Assembly (NCBI GenBank): GCA_046290575.1
Contig: JBKAGX010000007.1
Location: forward strand, 1-64,000
Source: JANQQJ01 sp046290575
GTDB lineage: Bacteria > Pseudomonadota > Alphaproteobacteria > SMXS01
Direction: 5' to 3'
DNA: 64,000 nt
Position 1 is the first letter of the stretch. Each line of letters starts with the position of its first letter. A program made the position numbers and the translations under genes. The notes beneath the pieces are model-generated. The model made no database searches. It saw only the letters and a program-made list of their open reading frames with translations, and was not told where the DNA came from. This document shows positions 36,647 through 46,698 of this stretch, one piece after another.

Positions 36647-37897
36647 CTAAAGATCAAGGAGCATCCGGTGCGGATCCTCCAGGCATTCTTTGACGCGGAC
36701 CAGGAATGTAACCGCTTCGCGCCCATCGACAATACGGTGATCGTAGGACAGGGCAAGATACATCATCGGCCTGACAACAACCTCCCCGTCAATGGCAATC
36801 GGCCGCTCCTGAATCTTGTGCATCCCCAGAATGCCGGATTGCGGCGGGTTCAGGATCGGTGTCGACATCAGGGACCCGAACACCCCGCCATTGGAAATCG
36901 TAAACGTGCCGCCCTGCAGATCCTTCAGGGCGAGCTTGCCGTCGCGCGCTTTGCCCGCCACATCACCGAGCGCCTTTTCGATCTCGGCCAGGCTCATGGC
37001 ATCGCAGTCGCGGATCACCGGCACGACCAGCCCTTGCGGGGCCGAAACCGCGACGCCGATATCATAATGATCTTTGTAGATGATGTCGTCGCCATCGATC
37101 TCTGCATTGACGTTGGGGATCTCCTTCAGCGCCGTTACGCAGGCCTTGGCGAAGAACGACATAAATCCCAGGCGGACGCCATGCTTCTGCTCGAACAGGT
37201 CCCGGTACTGCTTGCGGACGGCCATCAGCTCGGTCATGTCCACCTCGTTGAAGGTGGTCAGCATCGCGGCGGTATCCTGGGCCTCTTTCAGGCGCGTGGC
37301 GATCGTCCGGCGCAGCCGGGACATTTTGACCCGTTCTTCGCGTGGACCCTCTTCGCGAGGCGCTTTCTCACGAGATGAACGGGTCTCAGCGGGCGCGGCA
37401 GGTGATTCCAGATGCTTCAGCACATCGGCCTTGGTCACGCGACCGCCCCGGCCGGTGCCGGTGACCTGGCTGACATCAACGCCGCGCTCTTCGGCCAGCC
37501 GGGCGGCCGCGGGGGCAAGGCCGACAGGCTCCTCTGTTTTCGTCGGCGCAGGAGGCTCTTCTTCAGGAGCGGGTTCTGACGTCTTTGCCGCCGGTGCTTC
37601 TTTTTTCGCGGCTTCCTTTTTAGGCTCGGACTTTGCTGGTTCGGGGTCAGAGCCGCCATCGCCTTCGCCGAAATGCGCCAGCAGCGCGCCGACCTCGACC
37701 GTTTCACCTTCGGCAACCACAATTTCCGACAAGGTGCCGGCTGCGGGTGCGTTGACCTCGACCGCAACTTTGTCGGTTTCCAGTTCAACAAGTGGCTCGT
37801 CCTGGGCAACGGCCTCGCCCGGCTTCTTGAACCATTGACCGACGGTCGCTTCGGTGACCGATTCGCCGAGTTCGGGAACGATGATTTCTGTCGACAT
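36647..37897 (-). CDS. odhB: 2-oxoglutarate dehydrogenase E2 (dihydrolipoyl succinyltransferase)
   Basis: 416 residues. The start is set at ATG 37897, giving MSTEIIVPELGESVTEATVG; a longer frame exists but its extra part is sucA antisense noise. One lipoyl domain (lysine in ETDKVAVEVNAP near 42), an Ala/Pro/Glu/Lys-rich linker, the E3-binding motif (PAAARLAEERGVDVSQVTGTGRGGRVTKADV), and the acyltransferase core ending with SYDHRIVDGREAVTFLV (catalytic His and Asp). 23 bases after sucA. Confidence 0.96.
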   Translation of the reverse strand: MSTEIIVPELGESVTEATVGQWFKKPGEAVAQDEPLVELETDKVAVEVNAPAAGTLSEIVVAEGETVEVGALLAHFGEGDGGSDPEPAKSEPKKEAAKKEAPAAKTSEPAPEEEPPAPTKTEEPVGLAPAAARLAEERGVDVSQVTGTGRGGRVTKADVLKHLESPAAPAETRSSREKAPREEGPREERVKMSRLRRTIATRLKEAQDTAAMLTTFNEVDMTELMAVRKQYRDLFEQKHGVRLGFMSFFAKACVTALKEIPNVNAEIDGDDIIYKDHYDIGVAVSAPQGLVVPVIRDCDAMSLAEIEKALGDVAGKARDGKLALKDLQGGTFTISNGGVFGSLMSTPILNPPQSGILGMHKIQERPIAIDGEVVVRPMMYLALSYDHRIVDGREAVTFLVRVKECLEDPHRMLLDL

Positions 37898-37920
37898 AGG
37901 GCCTTGCGTCCTTCTTGGCG

Positions 37921-40824
37921 TTATCCGGTCAGGGCTTGTTTGACCAACTTGTCCTGCTGGCGGGCGTGGCGGCTGGCAAGCCCGGTTGCAGGAGAGGCGG
38001 CTGCGTCGCGCCCAGCATAGATGGGCCGTGTGACGAAATGATCCAGCCCTTCCAGGATTTCTTCGATCTGCGGTTCGACGAAAGTCCAGGCGCCCATGTT
38101 CTTGGGTTCTTCCTGACACCAGATCACCTTTGCGTGCGGGAAGCGTTCGAATTCCTCGGTGAGTGCTTGCACCGGGAAGGGGTAGAGCTGTTCCAACCGC
38201 AACAGATAAACGTCGTCGAGTTTCTGCTTCTCGCGTTCTTCGAGCAGGTCGTAATAGACCTTGCCCGAACAGATCACGAGACGGGTGATCTGTTCATCGG
38301 GCTTGAGTTCCAGAAACTCGCCTGAGTCGGCATTGGTCTGGGCGTGGTCCCACATGACTCGGTGGAACGAGGTGCCGCGGGCCATGTCGCTGATTCTCGA
38401 CACGGCTAGTTTGTGCCGTAGCAGGCTTTTCGGCGTCATGATGATCAGCGGTTTGCGGAAGTTCCGCGTCAGCTGTCGCCGCAGGATGTGAAAATAGTTG
38501 GCCGGGGTAGAGCAGTTGGCGACCTGCCAATTGTCCTCGGCAGAAAGCTGCAGATAACGCTCCAGCTTCGCAGAGGAATGCTCCGGCCCCTGGCCTTCAT
38601 AGCCATGCGGCAGCAGCATCACCAGACCGCTCATGCGCAGCCATTTCAGCTCACCGGACGAAACAAACTGGTCGATGATCACCTGCGCACCATTGGCAAA
38701 GTCGCCGAATTGCGCCTCCCAAATAGGTAGCGTGTTGGGTTCGGCCAGGCTGTAACCATATTCGAAGCCAAGCACAGCGGCTTCCGACAGCATGGAATCG
38801 ATCACCTCGAACTTGCTGTCCTCGCGTAGCGAATCAAGCGGGGTGTAGCGCTCCCCGGTTTCCTGGTCCGTAAACACCGCGTGGCGGTGGGAGAAGGTGC
38901 CGCGTCCCGAATCCTGTCCGGACAGGCGCACGCCATAGCCCTCGTCGAGCAGTGACCCAAAGGCCAGCGCTTCAGCGGTGGCCCAGTCGATCCCTTCGCC
39001 GTCTTCCAGCATTTTTCGTTTGCGGTCGAGCAGCCGGCCCAATGTCCGGTGAAGGTTGAAGCCGTCCGGGACGGTGGTCAGTGTCTCGATCAGGCGACGG
39101 AGTGTTTTTTCGTCTTCCTCCGTGTGGCCGCGCCGGACGCTGCCGCGGGCCTTCTTGAAGCCGGCCCAGCGGCCTTCCAGCCAATCGGCCTTGTTCGGCT
39201 TATAGGAGTCAGCGAGATCGAACTCTTCATCCAGGTTGCTTCGGAACTGCTCACGCATCTCGGCGGATTCGGTTTCGGTGACCAGCCCTTCGTCGGCGAG
39301 GCGCTTGGTGTAAAGCGCCGCGACGCCCTCATGGGTCTTGATCCGCTTGTACATCAGCGGCTGCGTGAACATCGGTTCGTCGGACTCGTTGTGGCCGAAG
39401 CGGCGATAGCAGAACATGTCGATGACGACATCTTTTTTGAATTTCTGCCGGAACTCGACGGCGATTTTGGCCACATGCACCACGGCTTCAGGGTCGTCAC
39501 CGTTGACGTGAAACACTGGCGCCTGAACCATCTTGGCCACATCTGACGGGTAAGGCGACGAGCGTGAATACATCGGCGATGTGGTGAAGCCGATCTGATT
39601 GTTGACGATGAAGTGAATCGTTCCGCCGGTCCGGTAGCCTTTCAGCTGGCTCAGGCCGAAACACTCTGCCACCAGCCCCTGGCCGGCAAAGGCCGCATCG
39701 CCATGCAGCAAGAGCCCCATTACCCTTGAGCGTTCCGTATCGTTCTTTTGTTCCTGTTTGGCGCGCACCTTACCCAGCACCACCGGGTCAACCGCCTCTA
39801 GATGTGACGGGTTCGCTGACAGCGACAGATGCACTGAATTTCCGTCGAATTCCCGGTCGTCGGAGGTGCCGAGATGATATTTCACATCGCCGGAGCCTTC
39901 GACTTCGTCGGGCGTTGACGACCCGCCATGGAACTCGTTGAAGATCGCCCTGAACGGCTTCTGCATCACGTTAGCCAGCACGTTCAGGCGGCCGCGGTGC
40001 GGCATGCCGATGACGATTTCATCAATGCCCAGCGCGCCGCCGCGCTTGATGATCGCCTCCAACGCGGGGATTGTCGCTTCGGCGCCGTCCAGGCCAAACC
40101 GTTTGGTCCCGGTATATTTGGTATTGAGGAACTGTTCGAACGTCTCCGCCTCGATCACCTTCTGCAGGATCGCGCTTTTCCCCATATCGGTGAAGGTGAC
40201 ATATTTGTCCTGGCCCTCGATGCGTTCCTGAATCCAGCCTTTTTCGTCCGGCTCGGCGATATGCATGAACTCCACGCCGATGTTACCGCAATAGGTGCGC
40301 TCCAGAATCTCGACGATTTCCCGCATGGTCGCGGTCTCAAGGCCGAGCACATAGTCCAAATAAATCGGCCGATCCATATCAGCGTCGCTGAAGCCATAGG
40401 ATTGCGGGTCCAGTTCCGGGTGGTCGGGGCGGGACGCCAGACCCAACGGGTCCAGATTGGCATGCAAATGGCCGCGAACCCGGTAGGAGCGGATCAGCAT
40501 CAGCGCGCGCAGCGAATCAATCGTTGCAGCGCGGAGTTTTTCCTGTGAGACCTCGCCCTTGGCAGCCGGTTCGGCGGGTGCGGGCAGGCCGGGCGACAAG
40601 GCGCCGGTCAGGTCGCCATTGATGACAGGGGGCCAGTCGTTGCGCGCCCAGGAGGGACCGCCATTGGCGGTCTTCGACGCGCCATCGCTCAGCCTGTCGA
40701 AATAGCTCCGCCACTCGTCACCCACGGCCATCGGGTCATCAAGATAGCGATCGTACAGGGTTTCCAGAAACGGGGCGTTCTGGCCGCTCAGCATGTCGTC
40801 TAGATCATGGTCCATCCGGTCCAA
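37921..40824 (-). CDS. sucA: 2-oxoglutarate dehydrogenase E1
   Basis: 967 residues. Thiamine-diphosphate decarboxylase of the 2-oxoglutarate complex. N-terminal FLETLYDRYLDDPMAVGDEWRSYF targets it to the complex; GMPHRGRLNVLANVMQKPFRAIFNEF, the ThDP motif region GDAAFAGQGLVAEC, FCYRRFGHNESDEPMFTQPLMYK, and the C-terminal transketolase-like half (SSAKLERYLQLSAEDN, TPKSLLRHKLA, WCQEEPKNMGAW) are all present. The catalytic unit is complete. Confidence 0.97.
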   Translation of the reverse strand: MDRMDHDLDDMLSGQNAPFLETLYDRYLDDPMAVGDEWRSYFDRLSDGASKTANGGPSWARNDWPPVINGDLTGALSPGLPAPAEPAAKGEVSQEKLRAATIDSLRALMLIRSYRVRGHLHANLDPLGLASRPDHPELDPQSYGFSDADMDRPIYLDYVLGLETATMREIVEILERTYCGNIGVEFMHIAEPDEKGWIQERIEGQDKYVTFTDMGKSAILQKVIEAETFEQFLNTKYTGTKRFGLDGAEATIPALEAIIKRGGALGIDEIVIGMPHRGRLNVLANVMQKPFRAIFNEFHGGSSTPDEVEGSGDVKYHLGTSDDREFDGNSVHLSLSANPSHLEAVDPVVLGKVRAKQEQKNDTERSRVMGLLLHGDAAFAGQGLVAECFGLSQLKGYRTGGTIHFIVNNQIGFTTSPMYSRSSPYPSDVAKMVQAPVFHVNGDDPEAVVHVAKIAVEFRQKFKKDVVIDMFCYRRFGHNESDEPMFTQPLMYKRIKTHEGVAALYTKRLADEGLVTETESAEMREQFRSNLDEEFDLADSYKPNKADWLEGRWAGFKKARGSVRRGHTEEDEKTLRRLIETLTTVPDGFNLHRTLGRLLDRKRKMLEDGEGIDWATAEALAFGSLLDEGYGVRLSGQDSGRGTFSHRHAVFTDQETGERYTPLDSLREDSKFEVIDSMLSEAAVLGFEYGYSLAEPNTLPIWEAQFGDFANGAQVIIDQFVSSGELKWLRMSGLVMLLPHGYEGQGPEHSSAKLERYLQLSAEDNWQVANCSTPANYFHILRRQLTRNFRKPLIIMTPKSLLRHKLAVSRISDMARGTSFHRVMWDHAQTNADSGEFLELKPDEQITRLVICSGKVYYDLLEEREKQKLDDVYLLRLEQLYPFPVQALTEEFERFPHAKVIWCQEEPKNMGAWTFVEPQIEEILEGLDHFVTRPIYAGRDAAASPATGLASRHARQQDKLVKQALTG

Positions 40825-40881
40825 CGCCGGCGTTGCCGGCGTCCCTTTGGTGTTCGTGGGGCCGCCGGCGGAACTGCCGGA

Positions 40882-41757
40882 TTAGCCCTTCAGCAACTCA
40901 ACAAGCGTCGTCCCCAATGCCGCCGGGGAGTCAGCCACCGCGATACCTGCCGACCGCATCGCATCGATCTTGTCTTCGGCACCGCCCTTGCCGCCGGAAA
41001 TGATCGCGCCCGCATGACCCATACGGCGGCCCGGCGGGGCAGTCCGGCCGGCGATGAAGCCTACCACGGGTTTCTTGACCTTTGACTGCTTAAGAAAATC
41101 CGCCGCTTCTTCTTCTGCCGAGCCGCCGATCTCACCGATCATCACGATGGATTCGGTCTGGTCGTCGGCCAGGAACAACTCCAGCACGTCGATGAAATTG
41201 GTACCGTTGACCGGGTCACCCCCAATACCAACGCAGGTGCTCTGGCCCAGTTCCACCGCCGTTGTCTGCGCCACGGCTTCATAGGTCAGCGTCCCTGAGC
41301 GGGAAACCACGCCGACGGAGCCTGGCTTATGGATGTGGCCGGGCATAATGCCGATTTTGCATTGGTCGGGTGTAATGACGCCGGGGCAGTTCGGGCCAAT
41401 CAGCCTTGTGCCGCTGTTTTTCAGCGCCCGCTTGACCTTGACCATATCGAGCACGGGAATGCCTTCGGTGATGCAGACAGCCAGTTCGACGCCTGCATCA
41501 ATGGCTTCCAGGATCGCGTCAGCCGCGAAGGGCGGCGGGACGTAGATCACGGAGGCGTTGGCGCCGGTCTTTTCGACCGCGTCCGCGACCGTGTCATAGA
41601 CCGGCAGGTCCAGATGCTTGGTGCCGCCTTTGCCGGGCGTCACGCCGCCGACCATCTTGGTGCCGTAGGTGATTGCCTGTTCCGAGTGAAAGGTGCCCTG
41701 CGAGCCGGTGAAGCCCTGGCAGATGACCTTGGTGTTGCTGTCGACCATGATCGCCAT
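40882..41757 (-). CDS. sucD: Succinyl-CoA synthetase alpha subunit
   Basis: 291 residues. CoA-binding subunit that carries the phosphohistidine. Motifs: VICQGFTGSQGTFHSEQAI, the Cys-rich NCPGVITPDQCKIGIMPGHIHKPG, and the active-site His in FIAGRTAPPGRRMGHAGAI near residue 247. Two bases from sucC, so sucC-sucD are coupled, as usual. Confidence 0.97.
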   Translation of the reverse strand: MAIMVDSNTKVICQGFTGSQGTFHSEQAITYGTKMVGGVTPGKGGTKHLDLPVYDTVADAVEKTGANASVIYVPPPFAADAILEAIDAGVELAVCITEGIPVLDMVKVKRALKNSGTRLIGPNCPGVITPDQCKIGIMPGHIHKPGSVGVVSRSGTLTYEAVAQTTAVELGQSTCVGIGGDPVNGTNFIDVLELFLADDQTESIVMIGEIGGSAEEEAADFLKQSKVKKPVVGFIAGRTAPPGRRMGHAGAIISGGKGGAEDKIDAMRSAGIAVADSPAALGTTLVELLKG

Positions 41758-41759
41758 GA

Positions 41760-42929
41760 CTAGTTCTCCTCCCGCACTGCTTTTGCGACTTTTTCTGCCG
41801 CGTCGGCCAAGTCATCGGCCGAGGTAATGGCAAGGCCGGAATCGGCCAGAATTTTCTTGCCCAGATCAACATTCGTGCCCGCCAGGCGCACCACCAGCGG
41901 TACGTCCAGGCTGACTTCCTTGGCCGCGGCCACGATGCCTTCCGCGATGACGTCGCAGCGCATGATGCCGCCGAAGATGTTCACCAGAATGGCTTCCACA
42001 TTGGCATCCGACAGGATGATCTTGAACGCTTCGGTGACGCGTTCCTTGGTAGCGCCACCACCGACATCCAGGAAGTTTGCCGGTGATTCGCCATAGAGCT
42101 TGATGATGTCCATGGTTGCCATGGCCAGCCCGGCGCCATTGACCATGCAGCCGATATTGCCGTCGAGCGTGATGTAGTTCAGCTCGTGCTTGGCGGCTTC
42201 CAGCTCAATTGGGTCTTCTTCGTCCGGGTCGCGCAGGTCTTCCACATTCTTATGCCGGAACAGCGCATTGTCGTCGAAATTCATTTTCGCATCGAGCGGG
42301 ATAACTTCATCGCCGCCCGTGACCACCAGCGGGTTGATTTCCAGCATGCTGGCATCAAGCCCGACGAACGCATTGTAAAGGTTCTGCAGCAGCTTGACGG
42401 TCGCGCCGACCTGCTTGCCTTGCATGCCCAGAGCAAAAGCGACCTGCCGGCAGTGGAACGGCATCAGGCCGGTTGCCGGGTCGATATGGATCGTGATGAT
42501 CTTCTCAGGAGTCGCTTCGGCGACTTCTTCGATGTCCATGCCGCCTTCGGTCGAGGCCATGATGGCGACACGCGATGAGCCACGGTCGACCAGGAAGGCC
42601 AGATAAAGTTCGCGCTGAATGTCGCAGCCGTCCTCGATGTAGACCCGTTTGACCTCTTTGCCCTCGGGGCCGGTCTGATGGGTGACCAGCGTCATGCCGA
42701 TCATGTCCTCGGTCGCGCTCTTCACGTCATCGACCGACTTCACGACCTTGACGCCGCCACCCTTGCCGCGGCCTCCCGCATGAATCTGCGCTTTGACGAC
42801 CCAGACCGGGCCGCCAAGGTCGTTGGCTGCTGCGACGGCTTCGTCTGCTGTATAGGCGATGCCGCCGTCCAGGACGGGCACGCTATATTCCTTCAACAGG
42901 GCTTTCGCCTGATATTCATGGATATTCAT
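41760..42929 (-). CDS. sucC: Succinyl-CoA synthetase beta subunit
   Basis: 389 residues. ATP-grasp nucleotide-binding subunit. Start MNIHEYQAKALLKEYSVPV, KAQIHAGGRGKGGGVK, LEINPLVVTGGDEVIPLDAKMNFDDNALFRH, GNIGCMVNGAGLAMATMDIIK and ILVNIFGGIMRCDVIAEGIV near residues 320-335. Lies 69 bases after mdh in the direction of transcription. Confidence 0.97.
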   Translation of the reverse strand: MNIHEYQAKALLKEYSVPVLDGGIAYTADEAVAAANDLGGPVWVVKAQIHAGGRGKGGGVKVVKSVDDVKSATEDMIGMTLVTHQTGPEGKEVKRVYIEDGCDIQRELYLAFLVDRGSSRVAIMASTEGGMDIEEVAEATPEKIITIHIDPATGLMPFHCRQVAFALGMQGKQVGATVKLLQNLYNAFVGLDASMLEINPLVVTGGDEVIPLDAKMNFDDNALFRHKNVEDLRDPDEEDPIELEAAKHELNYITLDGNIGCMVNGAGLAMATMDIIKLYGESPANFLDVGGGATKERVTEAFKIILSDANVEAILVNIFGGIMRCDVIAEGIVAAAKEVSLDVPLVVRLAGTNVDLGKKILADSGLAITSADDLADAAEKVAKAVREEN

Positions 42930-42998
42930 TGTTTTGCTCTTTGTTGTCCCTGTTTGGGGTGGCCCTGTTTGGAATGACAGGCCGGGCCGGAAAGGGCC

Positions 42999-43961
42999 CT
43001 AGGCGAGGGAGGTATCGATCTGCTTGCAGGCGTCCACCAGCCCCTTGACCGCATCGACGGAGTTCTGGAAACCGGTTTTCTCTTCGCCCTCCAGTTCAAT
43101 TTCGGCAATGCGCTCAATGCCACCGGCACCGATCACGGCGGGTACGCCGACGTAAAGGTCATCGACGCCATACTGGCCGTTCAGGTGCGCGGCACAAGGC
43201 ATCAGGCGCTTCTTGTCCTTCAGGTAGGATTCGGCCATCGCGATGGCCGCGGCCGCCGGGGCATAGAACGCTGAGCCGGTCTTCAGCAGGCCGACGATTT
43301 CGGCGCCGCCGTCACGGGTGCGTTGCACGATCTCATCCAGCTTTTCCTGTGTGGTCCAGCCCATTTTGACCAGATCAGGCAGCGGAATGCCGGAGACGGT
43401 CGAATAACGGGTCAGCGGCACCATGGTGTCGCCATGGCCACCCAGCACGAAGGCGGTGACGTCTTCAACGGAGACGTTGAACTCTTCAGCCAGGAACAGG
43501 CGGAAGCGTGCGGAATCGAGAACGCCCGCCATACCAACAACCTTGTTGTGCGGCAGGCCGCTGATTTCACGCAGCGCCCAGACCATGGCGTCCAGCGGGT
43601 TGGTGATGCAGATCACGAAGGCGTCGGGTGCGTGCGCCTTGATGCCGTCGCCGACTGCGCGCATGACTTTCAAGTTGATGCCCAGAAGGTCGTCGCGGCT
43701 CATGCCCGGCTTGCGGGGGACACCGGCGGTGACGATCACCACATCGGCTCCGGCGATATCGGCATAATCCTGGGTACCGCTATAGGCGGCGTCAAAACCG
43801 TCGATCGGGCTCGACTGGGCCAGATCCAGGCCTTTGCCCTGCGGCAGGCCTTCTACAATGTCAAAGATGACGACGTCGCCCAGCTCTTTCAGGCCGGCCA
43901 GGTGGGCCAGCGTGCCGCCGATCTGGCCACCGCCGATCAGCGCAATTTTCTTGCGAGCCAT
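42999..43961 (-). CDS. mdh: Malate dehydrogenase (LDH-like type)
   Basis: 320 residues. ATG 43961 gives MARKKIALIGGGQIGGTLAHLA, the NAD-binding start; the frame is open 32 codons further up without homology. Substrate-binding arginines lie in GVPRKPGMSRDDLLGINLKVM and the catalytic His in FVLGGHGDTMVPLTRYSTV near residue 176. This is the LDH-like malate dehydrogenase found in alphaproteobacteria. First gene of the mdh-sucCD-sucA-odhB-lpdA block. Confidence 0.97.
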   Translation of the reverse strand: MARKKIALIGGGQIGGTLAHLAGLKELGDVVIFDIVEGLPQGKGLDLAQSSPIDGFDAAYSGTQDYADIAGADVVIVTAGVPRKPGMSRDDLLGINLKVMRAVGDGIKAHAPDAFVICITNPLDAMVWALREISGLPHNKVVGMAGVLDSARFRLFLAEEFNVSVEDVTAFVLGGHGDTMVPLTRYSTVSGIPLPDLVKMGWTTQEKLDEIVQRTRDGGAEIVGLLKTGSAFYAPAAAAIAMAESYLKDKKRLMPCAAHLNGQYGVDDLYVGVPAVIGAGGIERIAEIELEGEEKTGFQNSVDAVKGLVDACKQIDTSLA

Positions 43962-44084
43962 AAGGGTCTCCGGTTGGTTGGTTGGAGGTATAGATCGGGT
44001 GCGGGGTTTAACGCGATTCCGGAGGGGCTGCAAGCGCTGCCGGGTGTATTGCTGCAATGCCGTTCATGGGTTGTTGCCAGCCCG

Positions 44085-45449
44085 CTACAAATAGATGGCT
44101 GCGGCGATGCCTGTCACAAAAACCAGTCCGGTCCAGCCTAGCGCGATCACCATGTATCCCATCACCTGGCGCACATGCAGACCGGCGATGGCGAGGATCG
44201 GAATAATCACCAGTGGCTGGATCAAATTGGTCCATTGATCGCCGAGTGCTACCGCCATGGCGGTAAAGGGCAGGTCGGCCCCCAGTTGAACCGCCGCGTC
44301 CATCATGATCGGTCCCTGCACGGCCCACTGGCCGCCGCCTGACGGGATGAACAGGTTGAGCACGCCGGCCGAGAAGAAGGCCGCAAAGGGCAGTGTTTCC
44401 GGCGTCGAGAACGAGACGAAGAAGTCGACCAGCATCTGCGCCAGGCCGGAGACCGCCATCATGCCAGCGATCCCCGCATAGAGCGGGTACTGGATCAGGA
44501 ACGGCCCGACGATGCGCGCGCCATTGGCGACCAGCTGCACGAACTGGATCGGCGAATGGGAGAGCGCCAGCCCGGCCGCCAGGAAGATGAAGTTCACCAC
44601 ATTCAGTTCCAGTGCGAAGGGGCCGTTCGCCCAGAAATGGTTGCCCAGCCAGAACAGCGCCCCGGCCACCAGAATGAAATTCAGCGGCCGCCAGTTTTCC
44701 AGCCAGGCAGCGGGCGTGTCCTGGCCGTGAATCTCGGGCTCGCGCGCGTCATGGCTGTTCTCTTCAGGGTCAGCGCCAAGCAGGCGCTCGGGCAGCTGTT
44801 CGCAGTCCTTGTCCTCCGGCGCCAGCCGCGCCATCAGCACCGGCAGGCTGAAAAACAGCACAATGACGATCCCCAGGCTGAAGGGTGCCAGCGCGGTCTC
44901 GGTGAACGGGATTACCCCGATGCTATCGACCAGGAAGTGGTCGTCGGTGGCGATGGTCAGCGGGATCGAGGCGGTGATGCCCTGATGAAACACGACAAAC
45001 CCCGCATAGGCGCAGGCCACCAGCAGTGGGTAATGAATAACAATGCCGTTGCGGCGGCAGGCTTCGCCCACCGCGCGGGCCATGATGCCGCCGGCCACCA
45101 GCCCCAAACCCCAGGAAATATAGGTGCAGATAAAGGCCACGATGGTTGTCGCCATATAGGCGGCACGCGGGGTGCTGACCAAACCGGCAAAGAACAGCAG
45201 CAGACGCCGCACTGGTGGCGTGTGGGCCAGCACATGGCCCAGCAACAGGGTCAGCACGATCTGGTTGGTGAACCGCAGCAGATTCCAGATTGAATCGCCC
45301 CAGGCCTGGGTTGTATCGGCGACGGGGTAGCCAGCTAGCGTAATCGCCAACATGAAGATCAACAGTGACAGCACGATGGCGATCACAAAGGAATCCGGCA
45401 TCCACCGGTTCAGGAAATTGACCAGGATGTTGGCGGTCTTGCGCAGCAT
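44085..45449 (-). CDS. Short-chain fatty acid transporter, AtoE family
   Basis: 454 residues with roughly 11-12 hydrophobic segments. Family signatures: FLNRWMPDSFVIAIVLSLL at the start, ICTYISWGLGLVAGGIMARAVG, AYAGFVVFHQGITASIPLTIA, and near the C-terminus FIPSGGGQWAVQGPIMMDAA and ALGDQWTNLIQPLVIIPILA. Members take up short-chain acids such as acetoacetate or butyrate; the exact substrate is not shown here. Its ATG overlaps the zapE stop by one base. Confidence 0.9.
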   Translation of the reverse strand: MLRKTANILVNFLNRWMPDSFVIAIVLSLLIFMLAITLAGYPVADTTQAWGDSIWNLLRFTNQIVLTLLLGHVLAHTPPVRRLLLFFAGLVSTPRAAYMATTIVAFICTYISWGLGLVAGGIMARAVGEACRRNGIVIHYPLLVACAYAGFVVFHQGITASIPLTIATDDHFLVDSIGVIPFTETALAPFSLGIVIVLFFSLPVLMARLAPEDKDCEQLPERLLGADPEENSHDAREPEIHGQDTPAAWLENWRPLNFILVAGALFWLGNHFWANGPFALELNVVNFIFLAAGLALSHSPIQFVQLVANGARIVGPFLIQYPLYAGIAGMMAVSGLAQMLVDFFVSFSTPETLPFAAFFSAGVLNLFIPSGGGQWAVQGPIMMDAAVQLGADLPFTAMAVALGDQWTNLIQPLVIIPILAIAGLHVRQVMGYMVIALGWTGLVFVTGIAAAIYL

Positions 45450-46606
45450 CAGCCGGCCTCCTCAAAATAATCGTGGCTTTCCATCTCGATCAGGCGCGAG
45501 ACGGTGCGCTGAAACTCGAAGCTGCCATCGCCGTCGGGATAGAGTTCATCCGGCGTACCCGCCGCCGAGCACACCAGCTTGGCCTTGGCCTCATAGAGCG
45601 TGTCGATCAGCGTCACAAAACGCTTGGCTTCGTTACGGCGGTCGCGGTTGAGCAGCGGGATGTTGGCCAGCACCAGCGTGTGAAAGTGCTCGGTCAGCGC
45701 CAAATAATCCGCTGTCCCCAGCGCCTTGCCACAGAGTTCGTCGAAGGTGAAGCGGGCGACGCCCTTGGCCGCTTCGGGCACATTCAGTTTGCGGCCCTGC
45801 ATCACATCGATGGTCATGGGCTCGCCGGTTTTCTGGTCGGTCAGGGCCTCAAAACTCTCATCCAGCTCGCGGTCGGCCTGTGCACCCAGTGGCACGTGAT
45901 AGACCGGCATGCCCTTGATGCGTTCCATGCGGTAGTCGGTCGGTGACGCCAGATGCAGCACATCCAGGCGCGTTTTCAGCATATCAATGGTCGGCAGGAA
46001 CAGATCGCGGTTCAGGCCACCTTCATAAAGTGTGTCGGGCGCCCGGTTCGATGTGGCGACGATGACGACGCCGGCCTCCATCATGTTCTCGAACAGCCGG
46101 CCCAGGATCATGGCGTCGGCGACATCGGTTACCTGAAATTCATCGAAGCAGAGCAGCATCGCCTCTTTGGCGACTTTTTCGGCCAATGGAGGGATCGGGT
46201 CGTCGCCGCCCATGCCTTCGGCTTCTCGCTGAGACTGGCTCAGCTTTCGCCAGCGATGCACGCTGTCGTGAATCTCCAGCATAAACGCGTTGAAGTGTAC
46301 CCGGCGCTTGGGGGTAAAGCAGGTGGTCTCGAAGAACAGGTCCATCAGCATGGATTTGCCGCGTCCCACGCCGCCATAGAGGTAGAGGCCCTGCGGTGCT
46401 TCCTGCTTCTCGCGGCTGAAGAACTTGCGCCAGCCGCCGCCCTCGCCGGGGCGATAGCTATGCAAACGCTGTTCCAGCGTTTGTAGTTTCTCTGCTGCCA
46501 GCATCTGGGCGGAGTCGTGTTGCAGCACGCCTTCTTTGACCAGCGCGCGATAGCCGGGCAGCGGCCCGTCAAACTGGCCAGCCTCTATTCTCTTTAATGC
46601 CTGCAT
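45449..46606 (-). CDS. zapE: Cell-division ATPase ZapE (AFG1-like)
   Basis: 385 residues. AFG1/LACE1-type ATPase; ZapE destabilises Z-rings late in division in E. coli. Walker A LYGGVGRGKSMLMDLFF near residue 80, RRVHFNAFMLEIHDSVHRWR, Walker B LCFDEFQVTDVADAMILGRLF near 155, arginine-finger region VIVATSNRAPDTLYEGGLNRDLFLP. The C-terminus ends AKLVCSAAGTPDELYPDGDG and a hydrophilic tail. No membrane segment. It overlaps the fatty-acid transporter by one base. Confidence 0.94.
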   Translation of the reverse strand: MQALKRIEAGQFDGPLPGYRALVKEGVLQHDSAQMLAAEKLQTLEQRLHSYRPGEGGGWRKFFSREKQEAPQGLYLYGGVGRGKSMLMDLFFETTCFTPKRRVHFNAFMLEIHDSVHRWRKLSQSQREAEGMGGDDPIPPLAEKVAKEAMLLCFDEFQVTDVADAMILGRLFENMMEAGVVIVATSNRAPDTLYEGGLNRDLFLPTIDMLKTRLDVLHLASPTDYRMERIKGMPVYHVPLGAQADRELDESFEALTDQKTGEPMTIDVMQGRKLNVPEAAKGVARFTFDELCGKALGTADYLALTEHFHTLVLANIPLLNRDRRNEAKRFVTLIDTLYEAKAKLVCSAAGTPDELYPDGDGSFEFQRTVSRLIEMESHDYFEEAG

Positions 46607-46698
46607 GCACCCTCAACAGCAACAGCGGCCCCCTACCCCAGCAGGAGACCGCCGTTTGCTATTTACAGGGGCGTGACGGCCCGCGCAACGCTGGCTGG